DNA of 64,000 nucleotides from Phalacrocorax aristotelis (GCF_949628215.1 NC_134283.1:11841638-11905637), one strand, 5' to 3'. Positions 1-12,850 are shown, counted from the stretch's first letter. Program-made: numbers and translations. The notes: generated by a model from the sequence alone, not told the origin.

Positions 1-119
1 AGGCGTAGCAAAACCCTCCTCCACATGGGGCCGGGCAGAAACTTCCACAGGTTCCAGAGGTCACTCAGCTGCAGCTCAGACTTTCCTGGTCCCCTTCAGG
101 AATGAGTCGGAGAAAATCA

Positions 120-560
120 GAATTCACTATCTCATTTTACAGCTCTGGTGATTTATAAATAAATCATCCCCACACGATGATTGATGTCTCCATATAAATA
201 ATTAAGTCTTGACCTTATGTTATGACACCTGCTAAATTTTTTGGCACTTGAAACCAGCGCTCAGGAGAGATCCTTGACACCAGATAAATAAAGGTAGGAC
301 TAGATTTGAGGCGGAGGGGGAGCCAGTTTTGTTTACCCTCATTTTGTTCTGTTTGATTCCATCAGCTAATCGATGATGATGATTATTAATCTCCGTTGCC
401 GTCTACTCTATGGATTTAATTCCTGCCCGTGATTGCTGTTGGAAAGTTTGCTCCATTAGAAGCAGACTTTGATTAGATTTATAGTAGCCAGGGTTTCCCA
501 GAGCTCCCCCAAACTGCTGTGTGATCTAGCCCAGGTGTTTTACACCTATTTTTATTTGCG
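120..560. promoter_or_regulatory. Candidate enhancer with clustered PBX-HOX-type sites
   Basis: This AT-rich stretch has many homeodomain-type words. TGATTTAT at 149-156 and its reverse complement ATAAATCA at 159-166 face each other across two bases, and TGATTGAT follows at 178-185; all three fit PBX-HOX composite consensus sites. Further TAATCGAT (367-374), ATTATTAAT (382-390) and TTTGATTAGATTTA (468-481) occur downstream. Such motif density next to a CpG island is typical of developmental conserved non-coding elements. There is no open frame or repeat. Conservation cannot be tested here. Confidence 0.45.
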
Positions 561-1579
561 ATTTACTTCGCTCGGTGGCAGAGCACCAGTAGCCCGGGTG
601 ACACTGTCATTCTGCTCAACCAGGCTAGGTAGCAGGTGTCAGCAAAAGTTTAATTTGGAAGCTCATGAATTCAAAAGAAGAGCTTAATGGTTATCCCCAA
701 CACAGAGAGCTGCTGTGGCCTGCTCCTGGAAAAGAGAAAATCCTGGGGACATGAAAGGAATTGATGAGACTCCAGGCATCTGACAAAATGAAATCTTCTC
801 GGGATAAACTGGGGATAGCTTTCTCATTAAATGGTGAGCATCATTAATAAACAAAATGGATTTAGCACTGCATTTCCGATTTTCACTTCTGAGACCATTC
901 AGGTTTACCATTCATCCTCCCTCACTGGTACTGTATATACAGCCTATTCTCTGAAGAGCTGCAACTTTTAAACCTTGCAATAAAATACAAGCATATCAGG
1001 GTAAGTGTCTAACATTAAAAAAATGAGCATCTCTGGGTTTTTTTAAGCATGTTAATCTGCACACACCACAAGTCAGCTACCGACAGAAAGCTACATTATA
1101 ATACAATTATAATAAGGGGCTTTCCTAGCCCCTGAAAAAGCTTAAAAAATAACGATGCAGCTACAACTGGGGATCGCATTGTTCCTGGCTACATCCACAG
1201 CCAACGCCAGGGAATCCCAGATGTCAGTGAGGTGCCCGGGCTGCCCGGTTGCCCAGCACTAGCACGCTGGTGCTAACACACTTGGACAAAATTATTCTTT
1301 GCTGTGTTCTTAAGGGCTGAGTGGGATGTCAGGTGGCATTGCAAGGTCCGAGCCGCCAGTGTCACTGGGCAGGGCAATACGGGGCTCACCAAGAAGCGTG
1401 CCTACAGGAAAACAGCGCCTAAAGCAAACCCCTGTTCCCCTACAGAGCAACTCCAGAAACGAGAAGGCGCCTGAATACCCCCTCCTGCTTGTGCATAGAT
1501 TGAACTCCGGGTGAACTGGATTTCCAGTCTATGGGAGTGCCCGCATTTATCAACTAGTTTGCTTTAAATCCCATCATTT
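561..1579. other. Non-coding flank left of the CpG island
   Basis: No gene is seen. The stretch is AT-leaning and becomes richer in C and G toward the island. A small hairpin (arms AGGGGCT and AGCCCCT, five-base loop) lies at 1115-1133. If the island starts a leftward transcript, this would be its first intron. Confidence 0.5.
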
Positions 1580-2201
1580 TCGCTACCACAACCCGAGCCG
1601 GACCCGTACCCGCGAGCAGTCCGCCCGGCTCAGACGCCAGCTCCATCCCTCACATGAAGCTGGGGTCCCTGTGCCGGCGCCCCGCGAAGCCCCCCGTGCC
1701 CGACCGGGGCTGGGCCGGCGCCGCCCGCCTGTGGCGGGAGCGGAGCGGGGCGGGGGACGCGCCGCAGCCCCAGGGCAGCCCGCACCCAGCGCGGCATCTA
1801 CCCCCCCCACCCCCCCAGTTACCGGCGCTGGTAATTACGGGGCGGGCCGGGAGGGCAGCCCCGAGGTGAGGGGGTCGCGCCGCCGGGGCTGGGCCGGGCC
1901 GGGGGGACACGACACGGCACGACACGGGACGAGGGGCCCCAGCGCAGCCCCGCCGCAAGTTTGGGCACTTTCCCGAAGTGGTGCCGGGAAAAGTTGGGGA
2001 GCGGCTGGGGCGTACGGGAGGGGGACGGGGACGGGGGGGGGACACTCGCCACTGACCTGCGCCGCGTCCGCGCCGCCTCCCCGCGCTCAGCGCATCCTCC
2101 GCGCCGCTCCGCGCCGGCGACCCTCGGCGAGGCGGAGAGACAGCGAAGCGGGACAGCCCGCCCGGAGACGGGAGGCCGCCTCCCGCCCCCCTCCCCGCCC
2201 C

Positions 2202-2246
<45 letters not shown>
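2202..2246. repeat. (CCG)15 trinucleotide repeat
   Basis: There are fifteen uninterrupted CCG units inside the CpG island, equal to CGG on the - strand. If the island is transcribed leftward, this would be a CGG tract in a 5' untranslated region, as in several vertebrate genes. It is likely polymorphic in length. Confidence 0.97.
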
Positions 2247-2247
<1 letters not shown>

Positions 2248-2262
2248 GCCCCGGCCCCGCTG

Positions 2263-2300
2263 GGCTCGGCTCGGCTCGGCTCGGCTCGGCTCGGCTCGGC
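2263..2300. repeat. (GGCTC)7 minisatellite-like repeat
   Basis: There are seven perfect GGCTC units followed by GGC, starting 16 bases after the CCG run. The G-rich strand does not form a classic four-run quadruplex because each run has only two G. It probably arose by slippage within the island. Confidence 0.95.
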
Positions 2301-2597
2301 GGCAGCGCGGCCCCCGCCCCGCGCCCCGCCGCGCCCCGCTGCGCACCTCCGGGAGCAGGTGCGGCTGCATCTGGCGGGGAGCCCGGCCCGGCCCCGCTGC
2401 GTCCCGGCGCATCGTCCCCCGCCGCGGCGCGGGCGGTGCCGCCGCCGCTGCCGCCGCTTTTCCAGGGGTGCTGTTCGCTTTTCAAGTTTGACACGTTTTC
2501 GCGGCGCCGTCCGCCCCCCCGGCCGCCTTCAGGGCTGCTGAATTATGCATTGTCTGAAGGGCAAATTACCGCCTTGCGGAACAGTGGGCTGCCGAAA

Positions 2598-2613
2598 GTG
2601 TGTGTGTGTGTGT
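2598..2613. repeat. (GT)8 microsatellite
   Basis: A short perfect GT run lies at the right shoulder of the CpG island. It is of no evident function. Confidence 0.9.
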
Positions 2614-5105
2614 CCGTACGCACAGGCGCGCACACAGCTCCTGCTGCGAAGCTGCTCGGCGAGCTTGTGCCTGGGCGTCTCTGACCGAAATATCGCAGCC
2701 CCCGAGTGGGACGTTGCGGGGGAGGGAGGCGAGGTCCCAGGCAGAGCGCTGCGGGGAGCCGCCGCGTCCCTGCTGCCCCGTGTCCTTTGGGAGGAGCGGG
2801 GCAGGGAGGTTATTTTTGTATCTTCAGTGCGGGTACACGCATCCTGCCGGACATGTCCCCCTCCGGTCTGCAGTTTAGCGTTATTGAAAATACATGTCTT
2901 CTAAGACCACTTGGGAAGATCGATGGCCCACACTTACTCCCAAAGGAAGGTGGTTTTGAACAAAAACCCCAAGGGAAGAAACAGTAGAAGCAGTGGGAAG
3001 AGAACTGAAGCGATGATGCTCTTGAACAATAAACTGGAGCAATGCGCTGTAGCCGGGCATGGTGGGGGGCACCAAGGTGCCTTGTCTAGAGCCTGGCATG
3101 TGAACTGTGGAGTAACTGCACAGAAGGTGCCTCTTGCACTCTCTGCTGGCTATTTTCCACCCTAAAATACCAGGAGGCTTCTCCTGTGCAACTGTGCAGC
3201 AGAATAAATGGTCTAATAACCGCAAAACCAGGGTATGGCTGTAATCCCCAAGAATGGCCTCTGTGGCATGCCTGGCTGTTGCTAGGTGTAATGAAGTGGC
3301 CACTGGATGAAATCAAGAAACACCAGGATTAGATGAAATAGTGCCCCCAGAGCCTGTGCATCAAGGAGGTTCACTGTGCTCTGGCCCCACTGCCCAACTT
3401 CTGGAGTGGTGGGCCCCAGCAGCTGCCCTTTGTGCCAGGAAATCTTGGAGCTGAGCTTTGGCAGCCTGGAGGGAGCAGCAGCGGGGCTTGCTGACAAAGC
3501 AAGCCAGCCGTGTTACATTAACTTACCTGCCATCCACCCTTAATAACACATTGTGCACATACAGTGTTACATGTGGGTCAAGATGGATCCTATCTCCAAC
3601 CTTCTGAATAGTTCCAGGTGTGTCTTATAAATAAACTATGATATTTATCCTTTGTCTAGATTAACAGAAATACATTATACTTAGTCTGCTCCCTAACAAT
3701 CAATTGTTCTGACTAAGTAGGTGTTATTTATTAAAGTATTGATTAGGGACCCAACCCTGTAGTCTTTAAGCAAGCCAATTCTTTGCTGGTGAATGGAATA
3801 TTTGATTGAGAATTTTGAGATCAGACTTTATATAATTCTATTGTCACAGAAAAATAAAGTGCACGTGGTACAGCTTTCCAAGGGGAGATGCATTCATGCC
3901 ACTTGGAGTTCAAAGGAAGAACAACACATATTCCTTACATGAAAACTGCAATCATTGCTTTACCTGAGCGCTCTCTGTCATATTCTGTGTGACGCAGCGC
4001 ACACAGGCTTTAACAGCAAAACCAAATAATTCTAACTGGTGAAACTACATTGAGTTACATACTATAAATGTAAAACATTCCTCGATGTCTGTTGCTATGG
4101 CAGGTGACCGGGGAGAATACCGTACTTGGAGGGCCAACTCCCATTCGTGTGGCAGAAGGAGACTTGCCTGCTCCATCTGTAGTGGCCGCTTTTGTAAGCA
4201 GGGTGAGCAGAACATGGCTCTGTGTTCTTTATACAGGATGGATTATGAAAAATGCTTTAAAAGAATGACCTTGAAAACAAAGCCCAAATAAAGAGTCCTA
4301 GCCCTAGGTCCAGTTACAGCAAGTTCTCTGCCATGCTCCCTGCAGGACTCTCAATTATGTTTTCCTTCAATTTTGTCTCCATTACTTGCAAAACATTCTT
4401 GGAAATTTAAAAAATAAGGTATCTTAAAACAATGATTTCTGGGGTTTATTTTTGTATTTGGGAGGATTGATTTTTACTTTTTTCCCTGTCTCCAATGGAA
4501 CAGAAGGCAATGTGAATCCCTTTTGTTTACTCTGTTTCTGCTCCTGACTGCTTAATAACATGAGCAGAAACGTGTACGGCTCTGGCTGTAGTCTGGTGCT
4601 AGTTAGTGGCTATTACAAAGTTAGGAGGAAGAGCAACAATCAAAAAGCCTTGGTTTTGAGAGGGTATAATGAAATAAGAGGGCAGAATGGAGAGAAAAAA
4701 ATATTTATATAGGAAAAGAATATACTTGGCAAATGCGTATGCTATAACAATAAAAGATTTTCATTCAGGTATTTATATGAAATGAGATTTCTAATTATTT
4801 TGAGATTAAAAAATCTTAAAGCAAATTCAGTGTTTACCGAAGGGAATCGTTTGTGTTCTTAGTTGTACAGACTCAGGCTGTTAAGGAACAGCCCAGCATA
4901 TAATCTGGCATTGTTGTTGTGATCTAGTGATACTAGTACTGTGCTTGTAATCAGGATTGCTGGTTATTATACACCACAGACTGTCACTTAGAGTCCTAGA
5001 AATAATGCCACTTCCTTTACAATTGTTTACCTTTGTTTAGTCATGAGCAAACGCAACTTATGTTTTCAGGGTGTTTGCTATAGAAGGCTGGAAGACATTT
5101 GAGGG

Positions 5106-5141
5106 AATTAATAGTAAGGTTGAAATTAATAGTAAGGTTGG
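5106..5141. repeat. 18-bp tandem duplication
   Basis: Two adjacent 18-base copies beginning AATTAATAGTAAGGTTG differ only in the last base. This is a recent local duplication in AT-rich DNA with no evident function. Confidence 0.9.
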
Positions 5142-6133
5142 TTCTGGCTCTTAGACACATGTAAAATATTTCTGGTGGAAAAGACTGGAAATTATTTATT
5201 TCAGTGATTTGGAGCCTGATATTTATAACAATATTATCTGAATGCTTTAGAAAAAAAATTATTTCCCCCACCCTGCCAATTATTTGAAAAAAAAAGTAAA
5301 AATTTTAAAAATTATATATTACAGGGAAGTTCATCTTATATTGAGTCTTTATTCATCTCTCAGAAAATAGCACAGAGAAAAAAATGAAGAGAACATATGG
5401 TGTCTTCTATCAGTCAGTCATCATTACTGCTTCTTCACACTATGTCATCACCCCACAAATAGCAAATGAGTGTGAATTTCTCCCTGCTGAAAGAGAAAAG
5501 AGAAAACTGGTTAGTGCAGCCAAGTAAAAAAAATTAATAAATATTATAATAGCATCAACTGGAAGATTATATAAAATATTAAAGACAATGAGAATGCAGA
5601 GGGAAAAACCCCTAAACTGTCAAACAATAGTATCAAACCTGCAAATGTTGAGCTGGAGCAGAACTCATGAATTTCTCTTGATTTGATAACCAAGCTTGAA
5701 ATATTGATGGGACATAGTCTCTCTTGCCCATTCTTTATGAATGATTCCATGCTATTTGAGGTGCTCAAACAGACAGTACTCAAATAAGAACTGCAAAGAA
5801 TGTAATGTAATAGTTTGTCTCTGGGGCATCCATAAAATCCTGAATTTCCTTTTTAAGCAGACATCTAGGAAAAATATAATTTTATTTAATTCCCCAATGT
5901 TCCTATTACACTTTCAGTGTAAAGGTTGCAATTCAAATCCTTACCTGCAAAGCCTGTCTGCCATTCTTAAAGTCTCTTGCACAGAAATATGACAAAGGAG
6001 CCTTAGAAATAGCTGCTATAGGAACTTAATAAACCCCAACACTGGAAACATCCATCCCAGCTTTGGAAAGGATATTTTAAAATTGACCTCCTCTAGAAGC
6101 AGAAAAAGCAGTTGAAGTTTATGGGGGAAAAAA

Positions 6134-6163
6134 GTATATATGTATGTATATGTATGTGTATAT
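6134..6163. repeat. Imperfect (TATG)n/(TA)n microsatellite
   Basis: This is a short alternating purine-pyrimidine tract built of TATG, TA and TG units. It is an ordinary slippage product. Confidence 0.85.
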
Positions 6164-8900
6164 CTGCAACCTGATAGGTTTCCTGAGATCAGGCAAATCC
6201 TCAGGCTAGAAAAACCTACGTGCTCATTTTTACCTTCCATCTTCCTCCACCTCCTGCCAGTGCTGTTGATATACCACAGAGACCGGAAGATAGACCCTCT
6301 GAATAAAGCTTCCTGAGTGGTACATACAGAATAGTGTAACAAAGCAGAAAATTAAGAGCCTTATAGGAAAGTCTAAAGCAAATCTAGGCCAGATTCTGTC
6401 CCATATCTCTAATCCTTCATTCTCTTTAGATCCTTCCCTTGAAAAGCAGCTCATAGCTCCAGCTAATGCACCTGGAATTGAGCCCCATATGTAAACTACA
6501 TGGGGAAGCAAGCTCATTTGCAAGCTCCTTTCATTTTGATGCCCAGCTGAAACAGGTGCATGCAAGTTGGTAAAATATGGTTCAGACAACTACCTGGAAC
6601 TATGTAGATGCTTGGACTATGCTTAATTTCTTATAAGACCAGTCCCAGGATCTGATATTATTTTATTGATGCTGCTTTACGGTAGCCATGCCTGACTGTG
6701 GAAAAAGAGCTTTCCTTTAAAGACCGTTTTTCTAAAAATTGCTTAAACTGCAGACAGCCAGTGAGGGTGAGCTTGGCAGGTTGGGTAATGGGACAGCATC
6801 AGCTAGGGTAATGGAAGAAGGGGAAGCACAGTGGTAGGTAATGCTAAGGATAGAAGAAAGCAGAATAAGTGAATTTTCTGGGAGTTAACCAAAACCAAGA
6901 AAATATGAAATAATTCCATGCACTCTCCCCCTGGAGCAATGCTTCTGCATGCATAGTATCTGGAAGATAGGAGTGGCAAGGTTTGCGTAGAGAGGCAGTA
7001 TCTTTATCAGACCAGGGAATATCAATGGACAAATTGTTAGGTGCACACACCAGTATTTGGGAACAAAATGAAAATCCCTGGAAAAATTATAGAAACCTCA
7101 AAAGACAGTGTTGGAAGAGATTCATTAGATCATATGGTTCATCCTTTGGTAGCAGCAGCAAATTGTCCCCTAGAGACAGGGGACATCATTTATAGCCAAA
7201 AGGCCCAGAAGGAACAATATCGTTTAGACAGGGAAGCCTGAGAAGCATTTGATTTAGTCTGAGTGAGAACAGCCAGACCTGCAAGACTCAGAATCAAAAA
7301 ATTGGTCTCAAAACTACTCTTTAGAAACTCCATCGATAACCTGGAGTAACCAGGAGCTGTAGCTTTTGTCCTCATTACACTGGGTAGGTGCTGGAAGGGT
7401 TTGTTTCAGCAGGACATACAAAGATGTATGTTGAGATAGTCCCCACAGAAAACACATAAAGGCACAGGGGTTTGAAGTTTTTTATTGCTCCTGTTTTGTC
7501 CATCCTTGAAGAATGGTGATGGAGATGGATAATTTCTAATGGCCCTTTGACAGACTGAACCTGATAGGCCTGGTTCTGTCAGGCAATGTCGCTCTCTAAG
7601 GCATAATTTGTTGCAACACTGTTCTAACTTTGGGTCTCCACTAGATTTATTCAAGTCCCATCCAGTTCTGGCATTTGGGGCTTGGGGCTCCTTAGGAATG
7701 ACTTGGCTCTCCTGGGTGGATTTGCTTTGTCACTTCCAGAGATAGTAAAACTTGGGGACAGTATTGGTATGCACCTTGTATGCAGCTCCTTATTGTCCAT
7801 GTTTGGCAAGCAGTGGAACCCTGATCTATCAGTATAGTGATGGACACTGCTGTGCAGTGGTTGGGATGGCCCTGAGCATGTTTTTCAAAGTGGATGAGTG
7901 GAATGAATCATACTGGAATGATGAATTGGAGAAAAATATGCTTAATGCTGGCCAGCAGAAGTGATCCTAGTGGGATCAGTCCATCACTGAAGAAATGTGT
8001 CATGGCTCTTTCATAGGTGACATAAAAAGTTCCTTTTTAGGCTGCCAGGAACAGGGGCAGATCTCCTGACACTTGCATTCATTCTCCTTGATTTTATGTG
8101 TTGGTGGTATGACTCAGCAGAGAGGGAGCACGGTGCAGGCGTGTAAGCCTGCTCCTGAAGAACCATTCTGAGGACCAATCAAAGCAAAATAACTACGAAG
8201 TGTAATAAACAATGCTTTTCCTAGCCTCAGGTTAGGCCTGGCTCCTGTTCCCTTCTCATGGACCCTCTCTCTCTACAGCCTCTCTTGCCTTCTGCTCCTT
8301 TACCCTGGGGAGTCTGCTTCTGCGCCATCCATCCCACACACCTACTGCGGAAACAACTGCCTTTGACCAGATCTCCTTTCTACCTCTTCTCTTTTCCTTT
8401 GCTGCTGCTGTTTTTTCCTTCTCATGTTACTATTACTGATTTTACATTTTTTTAAAAACATATAATGTGAAGAATTGATTTTGTGCATGGTTCATGCAGA
8501 GGGGGGCTGAGTCTGTGAACGACGCCAATATTTCTTATTCTTCCGTCTTACTATTCTTTTGCATCCGTTGTGCTGTTTTCAATAAACAATTAAAATAAGT
8601 GCAAGTATTGCAGTCAACCGGGATTTCACCTAGTCTGCTCTGCTTGAATATCCTTCCTGTGAAATGGACATGCCTTACCCTGGAACTGCCAGTTCCATTA
8701 TATGATACTGTTCCTTGTTTCTCCTGTACTTTCACTGGCTGAAATACTGACAGGAGAAAAACAGGGGCTGAAGGGGAAGCCATAGTTTTAGTTCTGGCAT
8801 TGCATAACCTCATTGGTAGGGTTTTGTTTGCAAACCCAAGAGTGCTTGAGATTCAGGTCACTTCTCTCAATCCCCCTGCAGTGGTAGGCGTGTGTATGAA

Positions 8901-11900
8901 TGCATCAGAGAGGAGAGATAAATGACTCACGTTATGATCCATCTTTATTTCAAATAGTACTCAGCAAAAGCGAGAGGGTGGCTTTTGTGTTGCAAAACCC
9001 TGTTGATTTAATTTTTGTTTTGCAGAGCTGGGCGTGGTTTGGGCAGAGGTACTATATATCTTAACACACAGAGGGTGAGGGCAGCACAGACCTGTGATTT
9101 TTTTTGGCCAACTTCTCTGAGGAAAGCCGGCAGATCAATTTAGAAAAAAACATAAGTAAACTATCTTTGGCCTGTAGATTTTCCCTGATTATTTCTTCTT
9201 GGTTCTCATTTCTGAACAGGCATCGTCACCTCATCTCATTTGAGGTAATAGAATCTGAAGGGTAAGAAGGCAAAAATCCTGGCTATTGACGTATATGATG
9301 AAAACTAGCATATTTCCTCTGTAAATATGAGATTGTGGAATACCGTAGCAGATGTCTTGTCAACTGGGGAAAGTCTGCTGTTGTCCTTTAAAAAGCAGCT
9401 GCTGCCTAGGTGCGCTGGTTTTCTTTAGAGCTAAAGCAGTGATGCTTCCAGAATCTGGCTTCCAGTGTTCCCTGAATTTTGAATCACAAAAGCATCTCCA
9501 AGGTCACTTCCTGGAATACTTTTGGATTTTCATCGCTTTTGGCCATCTGGACTAGATGTGGCAAGGTGATATCAGTGAACTCCTTTGTGAACAACTGTCC
9601 ATATGACAAAGGGAAGAATGCCTTTAAACATTGTGAAAAGGGGAGGCGAAAGCTCAGGGCAGAATCCGGATTTCAGTTTTATTTTGAACCGAACAATGTA
9701 ACCTTTCAAATTCACAAAGCATTGTCAGCTCTTATAATCCTTTATTAGTCTGCTTCGGTTTGATTTCTGTTTGTATTTTTACTATCTAAGGAAAAACATA
9801 TTTTGGCATCCTTTAGTCTGAACACTGACAACTGTCACTGTAGGAATAAGGTGAGTAAGAATTACTTTGTGTGAGCAAAATTTAATTGACCGGGCACTTA
9901 GGGAGAAGAAAAAAAGGAGGAAAAAGAAAAAGGAATATCTGTAGCTTGATTCAAGCATTCTGTCTGTTCTGGAAATAAACTAAGAGAGAACACAAGCTGC
10001 TGCATTTGTGTGATTGCACTAAAATAGCAGCGTGTGTTTACATTTTAACTTTCCATTACAAGGCTGCTGGCTGCATAGCTGGAAGCACAGATTTAGGATG
10101 TGGCAAGTACCTGTTTTGTGGGCCCTGTTACGGTGCCCCAAACAGCCAACACGCAAACACTTATCCTTTTGATGTGAGCGCCAACTTCTGGGGCAAAGGC
10201 TTATTATGGCACTGGGGATTTAATTTTGTCTTTTTAAGTGCCAGAAAAGGAGAATATGCAGAAATAAAAGAGACACAAATAATGTTTGCTCTGGCTTGCT
10301 CAAACTGATTTTCCTTGCACAGTGAAAGTGGTTGGTGACTCTTTGTGCTACTGTTAATTCAACACTGCATTGAAGTTCTCCTTTATATCACCTAGGGCCA
10401 GACGCTGCCCTCGCGTTCATTTTAGATGGTTTCTTAGTACATCAAATGTCTTGTTAGGCTCCAAGTGTGATATGATCAAGCATGAAGCAACATTTTATAG
10501 CGTGGCAGACTTGAAGCACCAATTGCAATGTAAATGCTCTTGATCTTGTATCTAATTCATTCACACTGGTCCCTAATACAGGTGATCCCCTGGATGGGTT
10601 CCCCAAATACTGGCAGCAAAACCACAGCCATATACTAGAGATGCTGATGGCCTTTCTTTTTTAACAATTCCTATTCTAGTTACAAAGCTATTCTTAAGGC
10701 TGAAGGAACTCCCCTCCTCCCCCTTCCCTCTCCTCAGGTTTTTAGAGAGACCAGATGAAGACCTGACTCTAGGTTGTCACTTTGCAAATCAAGCTGGTTT
10801 TTAATCAACACAACACTCAATTGTTTGCTCTTCTGTACATTAAAAAGCAATGATACAGATCACTGATAGGAACTCAGTGATAATATGTCAACCCTTTTTC
10901 ATTAAGCATGCCAGCTTGCATTGCAACCTCGCGGCTGCTGCTGCTTCTGCTGTCAGAATACTGTAAACTTTTTGTTTGATCCCAGAGCGTCCTTGAAGTT
11001 TATTTCATTACGGAGTATAATATCTCCTAATGGAAACTAGGTAATAGACGTACCAAGAACTAGCAAACAGGAGATTTTATGTCAAAAGAGAATTCAATTT
11101 TAATTAATCTTTTCAGAGTAATTCAATTGAGTCTTCAGGAGGAACCTATTTCTGCTTTTCCCCACAGTTTCCTACACTGATTCTGCATATTTTAAATCTG
11201 TGTTTCAGTAGTCCAAGAGTACATCTAAATAGAAAGCAAGAGATACATGTTAGACCACATTTTGGGAGATCTGCTTTTATACAAGGATTGGATCTTTTCA
11301 TATTAATAGGACTACTGCATTGCGATGGTAGCAGGAAGATCTTAGTGGTCTTTCCCGTGTCTTATTCTCTCTCCTTCCCTCCCACAGTGTGTGTACAGTA
11401 TACATGTACCCATGTGTATGCACGCATATGAACACATACACAAATATTCTGTAGTTTTGCATTGGTGAGAAGACCTTCCTTTTCTGACTTTTAATTTAAA
11501 TGTGAGAGACATGTTTCTCTGTTACTTCCTCTGCATCCATTTAGCAGTGCAAGAAAGAGTTATGTGTCAGCAGGTATGGGTGCAGTGTGTGTGTGTTTAG
11601 TCTCTCTCTGTATCTACAACCTCCCGAGCCTGATATAATAATTCACGCATGGGTGACAGCCAGTTTAGAAATGATTCTCTATAAAATGGAAGGAAAATAC
11701 ACAGAATGTATAAACTTGTAGTATCGTCTCCTTCCAGCTAGTTCTCCTCCATTCCCTGAACAACTACTTTCCACATTTTTATTCCAATTGTCTTTAGGGT
11801 TGAAAAAATGATCTCTTGGCATCACTCTGATTTTTCTGGCATGGCTTTCAATTAAAGCACTTTTATTTCACAGGTGATATTGTATCGATTATGATGGGAA

Positions 11901-12650
11901 TGCATGTCATCCTGATGTGCTCTACCCCTGCCCCCGGCTGGAGTGGGTCTCTTCTAAAAGGATGTGGGTAGAAGGTATGTTAGGATTCACTTGCTTTAGG
12001 TGTAAAAACCACAAAATCATGTAATCTCAGAGTAGTAGTTATTTACTGACACCCACTTAGCGCAGAAGTATCTACAGGTTTACCATGAAAGCAAGGGACC
12101 GGTTGGCCAAGTTTGTGCAGGAAGGCAGAGTCTGTCCATGGGGCGACGTGTGATTCTGAGCAGAAAGTGTAGAGCGGGACACACTCCTTCTCCCTCTCTC
12201 ATTCATGCTGCAGCCTGTAATAGAAAATAAATTCACGTATTCATTTTAATCTTAGGCAAGGAAGAGTGACATATACTGCTTATCTGGCAATACAGGGTGT
12301 CTGTATCGTTGTTGAAAGAATGGGAAACACGCAGGCGAATAGAGACACCTCTGCAGAGCCAGAGCTTGATGAAAGGTGTGCAGTACAGCTATTGAAGTGA
12401 GAGGAGCTGAGTGCTCCGGAATCAGGCATTAAATGCCCAATTTAATTTCCATTTAATTATCTCCTTACCTTTATTTAAAATTGCTTTGATAACAGGAGGC
12501 TTCTGGATTTGGGAATTTAGCACAGGGAGGGGAGAACACTAAGATTATGTATTGCTGTTTCTGTAGGTATATATAGTATTGCTTTTGTTGTATAGTACAA
12601 CTTGGATTCAGATGCACTGCTTCCCCTCAGTGCAGTAGGTAATACATCTA
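8901..12650. other. Gene-free stretch with candidate conserved blocks
   Basis: No gene is seen. A purine-only-like patch lies at about 9901-9938 and a TG/CA-rich patch at 11385-11443. Blocks at about 10400-10580, 10790-11130 and 12420-12500 are rich in TAAT, TTAATTA-like and octamer-like words and free of low-complexity repeats, as in conserved non-coding elements. The last block has the 13-base palindrome GGCATTAAATGCC at 12425-12437. Their regulatory role is a guess from composition. Confidence 0.4.
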
Positions 12651-12654
12651 GCCA

Positions 12655-12850
12655 GAAAGCTTTGGTGGGATGGGGCAGGGAGAAAAAAGAGAAACAAAGA
12701 GTTGAAGGGAAGAGGGAGAAGAGAAAAATGGATCAATAGAAAAATGGGGAAAAAATAGTAAAGGGGATGAGTGGCGTGCAAGAATGAAGGGGTAGGGTAT
12801 ATGTTAGAAAATAGAAGGAAACATGAAGTGGTTTGAGGATGCCGGGAAAT
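12655..12850. repeat. Purine-rich tract (+ strand)
   Basis: About 200 bases are mostly A and G on the + strand, built of GGGA, GAGA and GAAAAA words without a fixed repeat unit. Long purine-pyrimidine asymmetry of this kind can adopt triplex structure. The opposite strand gives long frames full of Phe, Pro, Ser and Leu that are compositional artefacts. Confidence 0.75.

Larger units (their letters stand above)
1580..2790. promoter_or_regulatory. CpG island, probable promoter (possibly CHST8)
   Basis: About 1.2 kb is extremely GC- and CpG-rich, with abrupt edges in AT-rich flanks, as at vertebrate promoters. No protein is recognisable; long open frames here are composition artefacts. On the - strand a good donor (GCAG|GTCAGT, exon end at 2057) would fit a non-coding first exon reading leftward. 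On the + strand GAG|GTGAGG at about 1864-1869 is a comparable donor, so direction is not fixed. In human, CHST8 lies upstream of PEPD in divergent orientation, so its 5' non-coding exon is the leading guess. That is synteny from memory, not sequence identity. CHST8 makes a GalNAc-4-O-sulfotransferase, and none of its coding sequence is seen here. Confidence 0.75.
2791..8900. other. Gene-free intergenic stretch
   Basis: Open frames here are short, start anywhere and resemble no protein I know. The stretch contains an 18-bp tandem duplication (5106-5141) and a TATG-type microsatellite (6134-6163). I see no recognisable transposon or RNA gene. Confidence 0.6.

Noticed and set aside
1671..2684. 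A 337-codon open frame and overlapping long frames on both strands in the CpG island
   Set aside because: The translations are Pro/Arg/Ala/Gly-rich with repeat-encoded runs, and several frames are open at once. This is expected from GC-rich DNA with few stop codons, and no domain is recognisable.
3051..3065. Fifteen bases matching an Alu core word (AGCCGGGCATGGTGG)
   Set aside because: No further Alu similarity is seen on either side and the genome is not primate. It is a chance match.
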